Below the pieces are notes generated by a model. It saw nothing but the letters and a program-made list of their open reading frames with translations, did no database searches and was not told the DNA's origin. Of a stretch of 64,000 nucleotides of DNA, positions 26,339 through 34,296 are shown piece by piece; position 1 is the first letter of the stretch, and each line of letters opens with the position of its first letter. Made by a program: the position numbers and the translations under genes. This stretch comes from Gammaproteobacteria bacterium (lineage in GTDB: Bacteria; Pseudomonadota; Gammaproteobacteria; Burkholderiales; Burkholderiaceae_C), in contig JAHJOG010000259.1 of NCBI GenBank assembly GCA_018820395.1, positions 18,797 to 82,796 on the forward strand, read 5' to 3'.

Positions 26339-26713
26339 ATGCGTCACTACGAAATCATTTTGTTGATCCATCCGGATCAAAGCGAGCAGGTACCTGCCAT
26401 GCTCGAGCGTTACAAGGGCATGATCACCGCCGGCGGCGGCAAGATCCATCGCGTTGAAGATTGGGGCCGTCGCCAGTTGGCCTATCAGATCAACAAGCTC
26501 AGCAAGGCGCACTATCTGTGCGTCAACATCGAGGCGGAGCAATCTGTCATGGCCGAGTTGGAGCATGCCTTCAAGTTCAACGACGCCGTGCTGCGTCATC
26601 TCACGGTGCTCAGGAAAAAGGCCGATACCGGCCCGTCTTCCATGATGAAGACCGTCGAGCGCGAAGAGGCCCGGAAGGCGCAGCAGGCGGAATACGCCGC
26701 CAACAACAACTAA
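26339..26713 (+). CDS. rpsF: 30S ribosomal protein S6
   Basis: A 124-residue ribosomal protein that pairs with S18 on the platform of the small subunit. [20 protein letters not shown] and the segment [20 protein letters not shown] are typical S6. The ATG at 26339 has AAGGAG four bases upstream; in-frame upstream codons are not family sequence. It is the first gene of rpsF-priB-rpsR-rplI. Confidence 0.97.
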   Translation: MRHYEIILLIHPDQSEQVPAMLERYKGMITAGGGKIHRVEDWGRRQLAYQINKLSKAHYLCVNIEAEQSVMAELEHAFKFNDAVLRHLTVLRKKADTGPSSMMKTVEREEARKAQQAEYAANNN

Positions 26714-26717
26714 GGGC

Positions 26718-27017
26718 GTGGCCGCGGCAGTCAATCAACTGGTGTTGACTGCATGCGTCGCCGAGTTGGGTGCCTTGCGATTCACGCCGGCCGGACTGCC
26801 AGCCATCGACTTGCTTCTCGAGCATGAATCCGCGCTGATCGAAGCCACAGGGCCGAGAGAAGTTCGGGCGAGCTTGAAAGGCGTTGCGTTCGGGGCGGTT
26901 GCCGAGCGTCTCGCGAGACAGGCGATGGGGAGCAATTGGAAGTTTCATGGCTTCCTTGCAACGCCCGGCCGAGCGAAGCACCCGGTGTTTCATATCCAGG
27001 ATTTTCAGCAAGATTAA
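26718..27017 (+). CDS. priB: Primosomal replication protein N (PriB)
   Basis: A 99-residue OB-fold single-stranded DNA-binding protein that helps PriA restart stalled forks. The sequence NQLVLTACVAELGALRFTPA, then LPAIDLLLEHES and the end KHPVFHIQDFQQD, follows the PriB/SSB fold. It starts with GTG 4 bp after the rpsF stop. Its place between rpsF and rpsR is the usual proteobacterial position and settles the assignment. Confidence 0.92.
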   Translation: MAAAVNQLVLTACVAELGALRFTPAGLPAIDLLLEHESALIEATGPREVRASLKGVAFGAVAERLARQAMGSNWKFHGFLATPGRAKHPVFHIQDFQQD

Positions 27018-27035
27018 CTTTTCAGAGGTCCCCTC

Positions 27036-27317
27036 ATGGCGACGTTCAAGAAATTCAACAAAGACAAGCGGCCCAAGCGCAACACTCAGTCGCTGCTGTT
27101 CAAGCGCAAGCGCTTCTGCCGCTTCACCGTGGCAGGTGTCGAAGAGATCGACTACAAGGACATCGACACCTTGCGCGACTTCATTGGCGAGAACGGCAAG
27201 ATCACGCCTGCTCGACTGACCGGCACGCGCGCCATCTATCAGCGTCAACTCAACACCGCGATCAAGCGTGCGCGCTTCCTGGCGATGGTTCCCTACAGCG
27301 ATCAACATCGCGTCTAA
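27036..27317 (+). CDS. rpsR: 30S ribosomal protein S18
   Basis: A 93-residue small-subunit protein binding 16S rRNA beside S6. Segments [18 protein letters not shown] and [20 protein letters not shown] are diagnostic. The basic N-terminal extension ([12 protein letters not shown]) is a little longer than in E. coli, as is usual in this group. The gene lies between priB and rplI with short spacers. Confidence 0.97.
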   Translation: MATFKKFNKDKRPKRNTQSLLFKRKRFCRFTVAGVEEIDYKDIDTLRDFIGENGKITPARLTGTRAIYQRQLNTAIKRARFLAMVPYSDQHRV

Positions 27318-27332
27318 GGAAGGTCAGACACC

Positions 27333-27785
27333 ATGCAAGTCATACTTCTGGACAAAGTCGTCAACCTCGGCGTGCTCGGCGAGATCGTCAAGGTCAAGGA
27401 CGGGTACGCGCGAAACTATCTGATTCCGTCAGGTCGTGCTCGACGGGCCACCGAGGCTAACAAGGCGGAATTCGAGGCGAAACGAGTCGAACTCGAAAAG
27501 GCTGCCGAGGCCAAACTGGCTGAATCGCGCGCTCAGGGTGAGAAGCTCAATGGGATGGTCGTCAAGCTGACCCAAAAGGCGGGCGTCGATGGGCGCTTGT
27601 TCGGTTCGGTCACGAATCAGGACATCGCCGAGGAACTGACCAAGCAGGGCTACAAGGTTGCCAAGTCGCAGGTTCGCATGCCGAACGGTCTCATCAAGAC
27701 GGTGGGCGACAGCACGGTGAGCGTCGTGCTCCACACCGATGTCGTCGTCGACGTTACCGTGACCGTCTACGGCGAGAGCGCTTGA
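27333..27785 (+). CDS. rplI: 50S ribosomal protein L9
   Basis: A 150-residue large-subunit protein with two domains joined by a long helix. The N-terminal part ([33 protein letters not shown]) binds 23S rRNA near L1. The C-terminal domain includes [15 protein letters not shown]. It is the last gene of the operon and is followed by a strong terminator. Confidence 0.97.
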   Translation: MQVILLDKVVNLGVLGEIVKVKDGYARNYLIPSGRARRATEANKAEFEAKRVELEKAAEAKLAESRAQGEKLNGMVVKLTQKAGVDGRLFGSVTNQDIAEELTKQGYKVAKSQVRMPNGLIKTVGDSTVSVVLHTDVVVDVTVTVYGESA

Positions 27786-27810
27786 TCGACGACTGTGCTG
27801 CGCGTCATCG

Positions 27811-27834
27811 AAGCCGCCTGCGGGCGGCTTTTTC
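27811..27834 (+). terminator. Terminator of the rpsF-rplI operon
   Basis: Stem AAGCCGCC/GGCGGCTT (27811-27818 with 27823-27830), loop TGCG, then a T-run. Confidence 0.9.
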
Positions 27835-27892
27835 TTTTCAGAAACTGAGTTGCAAGCCGTACTGCACCGGTTGATCACCGCTTGATCACTGG

Positions 27893-27901
27893 TTATTCAC
27901 A
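27893..27901 (+). promoter_or_regulatory. Single DnaA-box-like site upstream of dnaB
   Basis: TTATTCACA fits the DnaA consensus TTWTNCACA. It stands 60 bp before the dnaB start and next to two direct copies of TTGATCAC (27871 and 27882). Confidence 0.45.
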
Positions 27902-27960
27902 ACCTTGTCCGATGACGGCTTGCCTATGCCGGCTTAGGATCGTGGGTTGCAAGGAAGTCC

Positions 27961-29364
27961 ATGTCCGCCGTTTTTTCATATGCCGACAATGATGCGTCGG
28001 CAGACCGCCAGATCGCCCAGCTCCGAATCCCTCCGCATTCGATCGAAGCCGAATCCAGCGTGCTTGGTGGATTGTTGCTGGACAACGGCGCATGGGACCG
28101 AATGGGCGACCTGCTCGTGGACAGTGATTTCTATCGCCATGAGCACCGACTGATCTACGCGTCGATTGCGACGCTCGTCAACGCCAGCAAGCCCGCTGAC
28201 GTCATCACGGTCTACGAGCACCTTCAGAACCTCGGAAAAGCCGAAGAGGTCGGTGGGCTGATCTACCTGAACTCGCTCGCGCAGTATGTCCCTAGCGCCA
28301 GCAACATTCGACGATACGCAGAGATCGTTCGTGAGCGGTCGATCCTGCGCAAACTCGTGAGCGCAAGCGACGAAATCGCCACCAACGCCTTCAACACCCA
28401 GGGGAAGGCCGTCGACAAGATCCTCGACGAAGCCGAACAGAAGATCTTCAACATCGGCGAAGAAGGCTCGCGGATGAAGCAGGGCTTCCAGGGGATGGAT
28501 TCGCTGGTGGTCGAGCTTTTGGATCGTGTCACCGAAATGGCCGACAACCCGAACGACATCACAGGGGTTCCCACGGGTTTCGTCGATCTCGACCGCATGA
28601 CTTCGGGCTTCCAAGCCGGAGATATGGTCGTCCTTGCCGCGCGCCCGTCGATGGGCAAAACGGCCTTGGCGATCAACATCGCAGAACACGTGGCGCTCAA
28701 CGAAGGCTTGCCGGTGGCCGTGTTTTCCATGGAAATGGGCGCATCGCAATTGGCCGTGCGTATCGTCGGTTCGATCGGGCGTATCGATCAAACCCATCTC
28801 CGCACTGGCAAGCTCACGGACGAGGAATGGCCACGGCTGACCGAGGCCATCGAGAAGCTGCGCAACATCTCGCTGCACATCGATGAGACGCCCGGGCTCA
28901 CGACCAGCGAGCTCCGGGCGAATGCCCGCCGTCTTGCAAGGCAATGCGGGCAACTGGGCCTGATCGTCGTGGACTACCTGCAACTGATGAGCGTGTCGTC
29001 GAGCATGAACGACGAGAACCGCGCAACCGCGGTGGGCGAAATATCCCGCGGGCTCAAGATGCTTGCGAAGGAACTCAAGTGCCCGGTGATCGCGCTGTCA
29101 CAGCTCAGTCGCGGGGTCGAGTCCCGCACCGACAAGCGGCCCATGATGAGCGACCTGCGCGAGTCGGGCGCGATTGAGCAGGATGCCGACGTCATCATGT
29201 TCATCTACCGCGACGACTACTACAACAAGGACAGCAAGGAGCCGGGAGTTGCGGAGGTGATCATCAGCAAACAGCGGAACGGCCCGACCGGCACCGTCAA
29301 ACTCGCTTTCCTGAAGCCGATCACGAAGTTCGAGAGCCTGGCTGGGGGCGGCCACGACTACTGA
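27961..29364 (+). CDS. dnaB: Replicative DNA helicase DnaB
   Basis: The hexameric 5'-3' helicase of the replication fork. The 467-residue protein has the N-terminal primase-interacting domain (about 20-130, PHSIEAESSVLGGLLLDN) and a RecA-like motor domain with Walker A RPSMGKTA near residue 230. Walker B is LIVVDYLQLM, followed by the arginine-finger region (KRPMMSDLRESGAIEQDAD). There is no intein. The stop codon abuts the stop of the convergent regulator gene with no spacer between them. It is separated from rplI by a terminator, so it has its own promoter in 27839-27960. Confidence 0.97.
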   Translation: MSAVFSYADNDASADRQIAQLRIPPHSIEAESSVLGGLLLDNGAWDRMGDLLVDSDFYRHEHRLIYASIATLVNASKPADVITVYEHLQNLGKAEEVGGLIYLNSLAQYVPSASNIRRYAEIVRERSILRKLVSASDEIATNAFNTQGKAVDKILDEAEQKIFNIGEEGSRMKQGFQGMDSLVVELLDRVTEMADNPNDITGVPTGFVDLDRMTSGFQAGDMVVLAARPSMGKTALAINIAEHVALNEGLPVAVFSMEMGASQLAVRIVGSIGRIDQTHLRTGKLTDEEWPRLTEAIEKLRNISLHIDETPGLTTSELRANARRLARQCGQLGLIVVDYLQLMSVSSSMNDENRATAVGEISRGLKMLAKELKCPVIALSQLSRGVESRTDKRPMMSDLRESGAIEQDADVIMFIYRDDYYNKDSKEPGVAEVIISKQRNGPTGTVKLAFLKPITKFESLAGGGHDY

Positions 29365-30063
29365 TCAGCCTGCAGGGGCCCGGCGCTCCGAGCGCACCTT
29401 GCGCAACAGATCGGCTAGCGTCTTTCCGGCCTCCGGAGTGAAGAGCTCGGGCAGTAGCTCCAGTGCATCGAGCCGGTCGATTCGAAAGCCTCGAAAGTCA
29501 TGACGAAGCTCGCACCAGGCCGAAAGCGTCCAGACCTTTCCCCAATAAAAACACCCGAGCGGTCGAACGATGCGCTCGCTCGCAGCGTCGGCTGCATCGC
29601 GATAAACCAGGCGCAGCTTGTGCCCGGACTGAACCGCTTGTCGTGCGCTCTGAAGTCGAGTCCGGGTGGCGTCGTCGAGCGCCAACGCAGGTGCGTAGAG
29701 TGCGATCGCCTCAGCCGCGACGCGTGCGTCTGACGCCAGAACCGAAAGGATCTTGCCGAGCGCCGCTTCGATATCGTGAGCCAACGCCGGATCGACCCAG
29801 CTTTGCGCCATTCTCGATGCGGCAACCAATGCGCGAGCTTCATCCTGCGTGAACATCAACGGTGGCAGTTCGAACCCGGCGCCGAGCCGATAGCCGACGC
29901 CGGCTTCACCCTCGATCGGAACGCCCTGATGCTGGAGATCTGCCACGTCCCGGTAGATCGTGCGCTCAGATACTTCGAGCCTTTGTGCCAGCATCGCCGC
30001 GGTGGTGAGCCTTCGTCCGCGAATCAGCTGGATGATCTGGAACAGACGATCGGCGCGGCGCAT
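29365..30063 (-). CDS. HTH/WYL-domain transcriptional regulator (YafY type)
   Basis: A 232-residue regulator with an N-terminal winged helix-turn-helix of the DeoR type (MRRADRLFQIIQLIRGRRLT, then SERTIYRDVADLQ, residues 1-60) and a C-terminal WYL ligand-binding domain (about 130-205, LRLVYRDAADAASERIVRPL). WYL regulators sense nucleic acids or small ligands and often control DNA-damage or defence genes. The ATG at 30063 overlaps the stop of the preceding gene by one base, so translation is probably coupled to the MGMT-like gene. That makes it a likely regulator of its own operon (inference). Confidence 0.88.
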   Translation of the reverse strand: MRRADRLFQIIQLIRGRRLTTAAMLAQRLEVSERTIYRDVADLQHQGVPIEGEAGVGYRLGAGFELPPLMFTQDEARALVAASRMAQSWVDPALAHDIEAALGKILSVLASDARVAAEAIALYAPALALDDATRTRLQSARQAVQSGHKLRLVYRDAADAASERIVRPLGCFYWGKVWTLSAWCELRHDFRGFRIDRLDALELLPELFTPEAGKTLADLLRKVRSERRAPAG

Positions 30064-30515
30064 CAGACCAGCTTTTCCTCGAAGTCCACGACAAAATAGC
30101 GATGACCGCGCTGCACGACCGTATGCCCTTCGCTTTCTAGACGCCGCATCTGTGCCTCGATGCCGCCCGGGTATTTTCCGTTGAGCTCGCCGCCGATCTT
30201 CAACGTGCGCCACCAGGCGGTCGTGCCGCAGGACTCTTCGGTGGCGTGTGCCACCATGTGCGCGAAGATCGCTGTGGTCACGGTGCAGCCGATGGTCGCG
30301 GTATGTCGCGCGGCGATGCTCTCGCCAATCCCGAATACGGTAGCCAGCCTACCTTCAGGTACCCCACGCATCGCGGCTTCGACCTCCTGGGGCGACGGCG
30401 TCGCAATGGTGCCGATGCCGCGACGAGCGCGCATTGCTTCAGGGATCGGCTTCACCGACGGAAGGTGCGGATAACTCGCGAGCCGGCTTGCCCAACTCTT
30501 CTTCACCGAGCTCAT
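30063..30515 (-). CDS. MGMT/alkyltransferase-like family protein
   Basis: A 150-residue protein related to the DNA-binding half of O6-alkylguanine transferases. The stretch VPEGRLATVFGIGESIAARH at 52-71 aligns with the MGMT recognition-helix region. The alkyl-acceptor motif PCHR is absent; the nearest Cys is Cys77 in ATIGCTVTTAIF, a Cys that to my recollection is common in this subfamily. It may therefore bind damaged or modified bases without classical transfer. The C-terminal half (WWRTLKIGGELNGKYPGG) resembles the conserved end of these proteins. The ATG at 30515 overlaps the preceding small frame by ATGA. Operon with the EVE and WYL genes is inferred. Confidence 0.72.
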   Translation of the reverse strand: MSSVKKSWASRLASYPHLPSVKPIPEAMRARRGIGTIATPSPQEVEAAMRGVPEGRLATVFGIGESIAARHTATIGCTVTTAIFAHMVAHATEESCGTTAWWRTLKIGGELNGKYPGGIEAQMRRLESEGHTVVQRGHRYFVVDFEEKLV

Positions 30516-30733
30516 CCCACGCCGACGTACACCGCCGCCGCGACCGGACTGGAAGAGGCCTCGACGTCGCTGTGGTGGCGCCGTTTCACCTGGGGATTCG
30601 CTTCGAAGCAGTGCCAAACCCCGACCCGCGCGCCGATCACGCGGTGCGGCATGACTATTTTTTCTGCGTTGGTGGTGCGCGTGCTGAGTCCGGCGATGGC
30701 AAGGGCATCCTGATGTCGTCGAATCGGTTCCAT
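30512..30733 (-). CDS. Possible small protein between EVE and MGMT-like genes
   Basis: A 73-codon frame starts 18 bp after the EVE-domain gene and ends in an ATGA overlap with the MGMT-like start, exactly as an operon member would. By my count 54 of 73 third positions are G or C, similar to coding sequence here. It contains VMPHRVIGARVGVWHCFEAN and many His and Val; no known family is recognised. If it is not coding, 30516-30751 is an unexplained 236-bp spacer. Confidence 0.4.
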   Translation of the reverse strand: MEPIRRHQDALAIAGLSTRTTNAEKIVMPHRVIGARVGVWHCFEANPQVKRRHHSDVEASSSPVAAAVYVGVG

Positions 30734-30751
30734 GCGTTTCCAGCTTTCGGT

Positions 30752-31201
30752 TCAAAGGTTCAGCTCAGCGAGGTCCGCGCCCATGGCGTTGGCAATGAGC
30801 CGCATGTCGTGCGCATCGACTTCGAACAAACCGAAGCGAAATTTCGCGCCCCAGCGTTTGGGATCTTCGACGAAGTCGAACGATTCGATGAGCGGAGCGA
30901 TGCCCGCCTCCTGCGCCGGCACGTAGCGTACATCGCGACGCCACGGCACGAAACCGTCGCCCATGGCGGCGGTGTAGGGCTCGCCTGGCAACACGACGCC
31001 GATCGAAACGAAGCTCTGCAGCTTGTCGCCGCCGCCATATACCGTGGCCGGCGAGTAGTAGGCGACACAATCGCCGGGTGCGATGCGCTTCAACGGCGGG
31101 CCTTTGCCGTGACCGACTTGCATGAAGCCCGTTGGCAGGTGGTCACGGCCGATGCGCGCATGCTCGGCACTGGCAATGGCGATCCAGTTCTTGTGTGTCA
31201 T
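30752..31201 (-). CDS. EVE-domain protein (UPF0310 type)
   Basis: A 149-residue single-domain protein of the PUA-like EVE family, whose members recognise modified bases in DNA or RNA. Characteristic segments are NWIAIASAEHARIGRDHLPT, the aromatic-cage region around VAYYSPATVYGGGDKLQSFV, and IESFDFVEDPKRWGAKFRFG. The ATG at 31201 begins at the family N-terminus (MTHKNWIAIAS); an upstream extension is not family sequence. It leads a run of same-strand genes (small frame, MGMT-like, WYL regulator), which suggests a role in handling modified or damaged nucleic acid; that link is inferred. Confidence 0.86.
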   Translation of the reverse strand: MTHKNWIAIASAEHARIGRDHLPTGFMQVGHGKGPPLKRIAPGDCVAYYSPATVYGGGDKLQSFVSIGVVLPGEPYTAAMGDGFVPWRRDVRYVPAQEAGIAPLIESFDFVEDPKRWGAKFRFGLFEVDAHDMRLIANAMGADLAELNL

Positions 31202-31316
31202 GCGGCGATGATGCGGAGCATCTCCTGACAACGTCTTGTCAGTAGTCAAATCGCCGGCGCAAAAAAATCGGCGGCGCTGGCAGAGGCGTTGCCTGGAAGG
31301 GTCGAAACGGGGCTCG

Positions 31317-33059
31317 CTACAGCACTTCGCTCGCAAAGTCGGCAAGACGCGAGCGTTCGCCGCGCGCCAGCGTGATGTGGCCGCTATGGGGCCAGCCCTT
31401 GAACTTGTCCACGGCGAACGTCAGGCCGGACGAGCCCTCGGTCAGATATGGCGTGTCGATCTGCGCCAGGTTGCCCATGCAGATGATCTTGGTGCCCGGG
31501 CCAGCGCGAGTGACCAGCGTCTTCATCTGCTTCGGGGTCAGGTTCTGTGCCTCGTCGATGATGACGTACTTGTTGAGGAAGGTTCGTCCGCGCATGAAGT
31601 TCATGCTCTTGATCTTGATGCGGCTGCGAATCAGCTCGTTGGTTGCCGCGCGACCCCATTCGCCCGCGCCATTGCTGTCGCCCTTGGCAAGAAATTCGAG
31701 GTTGTCGTCCAGCGCGCCCATCCAGGGGCCCATCTTTTCTTCTTCGGTCCCTGGCAGGAAGCCAATGTCTTCGCCGACGCTCACGGTCGCGCGCGTCATG
31801 ATGATTTCGGTATAGCGCCGGTCGTCCAGAACCTGTGTCAGGCCGGATGCCAGGGCCATCAGCGTTTTGCCTGTGCCGGCGGTGCCGGTCAGGGTGACGA
31901 AGTCGACCTCGGGATCCATCAGAAGATTCATTGCGAAGTTCTGCTCGCGGTTGCGTGTGCTCACGCCCCAAACCGCGTTCTTGCTGGACGCATAGTCCTT
32001 GAGCGTCTTCAGCACGGCGGTCTTGTCTCGAATCTCGGTCACCCGCGCGTACATGCTGGGTTCGCCTGGCGCCTCGAAATAGACGAACTGATTGATGTAG
32101 AGATTCGGCACGATCGGGCCGCTGATGCGATAGAAGGTGTTGCTGCCGCTCTGCCAGCTCTCGACCGTCTTGCTTTGCCGGGTCCAGAAATCGGCCGGCA
32201 GCGCCAATGAACCGGAATACAGCAGGTCGCCGTCGTCCAGCGTCTTGTCGTTCTGGTAGTCATCCGCAGTCAGGCCAAGTGCGCGGGCCTTGACGCGCAT
32301 GTTGATGTCTTTCGACACCAGCACCACTTCCTGTCTCGGCCTGCCGGGCGCGTCCTTGGAATAGAGATCGCGCAGGGCCTGCACCACGCCCAGGATCTGG
32401 TTGTCGGCTTTGCCCTGCGGCAGACTCGTCGGCAACGCGTAGTCGAGCGGAGAAGTCTGAAAGAACAGCTTTCCGCCGGATTCGCGGTGCCCTGTCGTGT
32501 CGAGTCGCAATCCCTTGGCAATGTCCGCGCCTTTCGCACCTGCGAGCGCGTCGAGCATCCGGCTGGACTGGCGTCCGTTGCGCGCAACTTCGGTGGTGCC
32601 CTTTTTGTGCGCGTCGAGCTCTTCGAGCACGATCATCGGCAAGAAGATATCGTGCTCCTCGAAGCGGAAGAGGCACATCGGGTCGTGCAGCAGGACATTG
32701 GTGTCCAGAACGAAGAGCTTTGCCGGTCCGCTGGGCTTGCTCCGCTTGGCCTTGCCCTCTCGGCTGCGCTCTGTCGGTTCGCTTTGCAGGCTTGCGACGG
32801 GACGTCCGCGCGCCTCCGACGGGGCAGGCTGTTCGACCGCTTTCAGTTCGACTCTCTGAGCAATGTGTTCGACGACGCCGCCGCCGCCTTCCAGTCCATG
32901 TCGGTCGAACAGTTCGAGCGGACGCGACCCGGCAAGTTCGTCAGTCCGCCGGTCGGATGGGCGCTTGCCGTTTCTTCCGTGGGAAGTGCGTGCCGGCGCA
33001 TCGTGGGCATCCGGCGAGAGCAGGGCGGCGCGTTTCGTTGGGGCGGGAGGCAAGGGCAT
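31317..33059 (-). CDS. PhoH family protein with PIN domain
   Basis: A 580-residue PhoH2-type RNA helicase/ribonuclease. Residues 1-105 are a low-complexity charged tail. The PIN nuclease domain (about 108-250) starts KLFVLDTNVLLHDP with catalytic Asp. The PhoH ATPase domain (about 350-580) has Walker A GTAGTGKT near residue 395 and Walker B YVIIDEAQNLTP. PIN-PhoH proteins unwind and cleave RNA in vitro. The ATG at 33059 is used because the start MPLPPAPTKRA recurs in relatives as I remember them; it lies only 33 bp past the bcp terminator hairpin. Confidence 0.9.
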   Translation of the reverse strand: MPLPPAPTKRAALLSPDAHDAPARTSHGRNGKRPSDRRTDELAGSRPLELFDRHGLEGGGGVVEHIAQRVELKAVEQPAPSEARGRPVASLQSEPTERSREGKAKRSKPSGPAKLFVLDTNVLLHDPMCLFRFEEHDIFLPMIVLEELDAHKKGTTEVARNGRQSSRMLDALAGAKGADIAKGLRLDTTGHRESGGKLFFQTSPLDYALPTSLPQGKADNQILGVVQALRDLYSKDAPGRPRQEVVLVSKDINMRVKARALGLTADDYQNDKTLDDGDLLYSGSLALPADFWTRQSKTVESWQSGSNTFYRISGPIVPNLYINQFVYFEAPGEPSMYARVTEIRDKTAVLKTLKDYASSKNAVWGVSTRNREQNFAMNLLMDPEVDFVTLTGTAGTGKTLMALASGLTQVLDDRRYTEIIMTRATVSVGEDIGFLPGTEEEKMGPWMGALDDNLEFLAKGDSNGAGEWGRAATNELIRSRIKIKSMNFMRGRTFLNKYVIIDEAQNLTPKQMKTLVTRAGPGTKIICMGNLAQIDTPYLTEGSSGLTFAVDKFKGWPHSGHITLARGERSRLADFASEVL

Positions 33060-33091
33060 AGGGCGATCTGCTCGAGAAAGGGACAAAGCCA

Positions 33092-33128
33092 GAAAACAAA
33101 AAAGCCGCCTGAAGACCAGGGCGGCTTT
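33092..33128 (-). terminator. Terminator of bcp
   Basis: On the minus strand AAAGCCGCC and GGCGGCTTT (33101-33109 with 33120-33128) form a 9-bp stem with a 10-nt loop, followed by a T-run. Confidence 0.85.
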
Positions 33129-33239
33129 GTTGGGCGGATGCGGTCGCAGGACTCAACGGCATGAAGCCATTATGCACATCGCGTGTGACGCGTCTCGTCA
33201 ACGTTGCTCATCACCAACGCGGTCCGGACCACTGTGCGA

Positions 33240-33716
33240 TCAAGCTTCTTTCTTGAGCGACTTGACGGCCTTGAGCACGTCGTCGACATGACCAGGCACC
33301 TTGAGGCCGCGCCATTCGGCCTTAAGCACGCCATCAGCACCGATCAGAAAGGTGCTTCGCTCGATGCCCTTGACCTTCTTGCCGTACATGATCTTGTTCT
33401 TGACGACGCCGAACATGTGACACATCTTTTCTTCTGTGTCTGCAATCAATTCAAAGGGAAGCTCGAGCTTGGCCTTGAACTCGTCGTGAGACTTCATGTT
33501 GTCCCGCGAGACACCAAACACCGTGGCGCCGGCCTTCACAAAGTCCTTGTACCGATCGCGAAACTGCATCGCTTCGGTGGTGCAGCCGGGGGTGTTGTCC
33601 TTGGGGTAGAAATACATGACCAGCACGTGGCCGAGATGCGAAGTGTTCGAAACCTTGAGGCCACCGGTGGCGTTGGCGTCGAATTCGGGAATGGGTTTGT
33701 TGACAACGATCGCCAT
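33240..33716 (-). CDS. bcp: Thiol peroxidase Bcp (peroxiredoxin Q type)
   Basis: A 158-residue peroxiredoxin that detoxifies hydroperoxides with thioredoxin. The peroxidatic Cys45 lies in DNTPGCTTEAMQFRD. Position 50, the resolving Cys in E. coli Bcp, is Met, so this is either a 1-Cys enzyme or uses Cys98 in EEKMCHMFG. It begins MAIVVNKPIPEFDANATGG, at normal family length. It lies between the Mth938-like gene and the PhoH gene, with its own terminator. Confidence 0.94.
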   Translation of the reverse strand: MAIVVNKPIPEFDANATGGLKVSNTSHLGHVLVMYFYPKDNTPGCTTEAMQFRDRYKDFVKAGATVFGVSRDNMKSHDEFKAKLELPFELIADTEEKMCHMFGVVKNKIMYGKKVKGIERSTFLIGADGVLKAEWRGLKVPGHVDDVLKAVKSLKKEA

Positions 33717-33843
33717 GAAACTTGTTTTCTCCGGTTGAACCCATGCAAGAGCTCGCTCACGCGTGCCGAACAGGGAGATTGGTCGTTGCTAACTGATGGC
33801 GAACCGCCCGTTTGCAACCCGAGATTTTACCCCGAAAAGCGCC

Positions 33844-34230
33844 TCACTCGCTACCGTTCTCCCTCTCGATCAGGAGAGCAGTCACCACATGTCTGCCTTC
33901 GCTCGCAAGGATGTTGTAAGTGCGGCAGGCAGCCGCCGTGTCCATCGTCTCGACTCCCGTGCGTCGAGCCATCAGGGGTTGAAGCCAGGCTGGCTTGGGG
34001 AACCGGATGCGCTGACCGCTGCCGAAGATGATGAGTTCGGCGCCCAACCCGGCAAGGGCTTCGAAATGCGCTGCGTTCAGTTCGTCGAAGCTGCTGCAGT
34101 GCCAGTCGAAGCGCTCACCTTTTGAGCCCACGACCACGCTGCTTTCGATCTTTTCGTTGTTCACGGCGACCCAGCCTGGGCCATGCGCGGTGAGGGTCTG
34201 GGCCTCTGATTTGTCGGGTTGTAGCTTCAT
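33844..34230 (-). CDS. Mth938-like domain protein (DUF498)
   Basis: A 128-residue protein of the Mth938/NDUFAF3-like fold. The core AELIIFGSGQRIRFPKPAWL followed by RRTGVETMDTAAACRTYNIL is diagnostic. Mitochondrial relatives assist assembly of respiratory complex I; bacterial function is unproven. It is divergent from the alaA-type aminotransferase gene (66 bp apart) and 127 bp upstream of bcp on the same strand. Confidence 0.88.
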   Translation of the reverse strand: MKLQPDKSEAQTLTAHGPGWVAVNNEKIESSVVVGSKGERFDWHCSSFDELNAAHFEALAGLGAELIIFGSGQRIRFPKPAWLQPLMARRTGVETMDTAAACRTYNILASEGRHVVTALLIERENGSE

Positions 34231-34296
34231 CGGAAGTGCCGGGGAACTGTGGTCAAATTATAGGTTTTCCCCTGCGCTGGCGCCCCTGGAGGGACT

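Noticed and set aside
30434..31228. 264-codon plus-strand frame opposite the EVE cluster
   Set aside because: Overlaps the clearly recognised EVE and MGMT-like genes on the minus strand and shows no domain.
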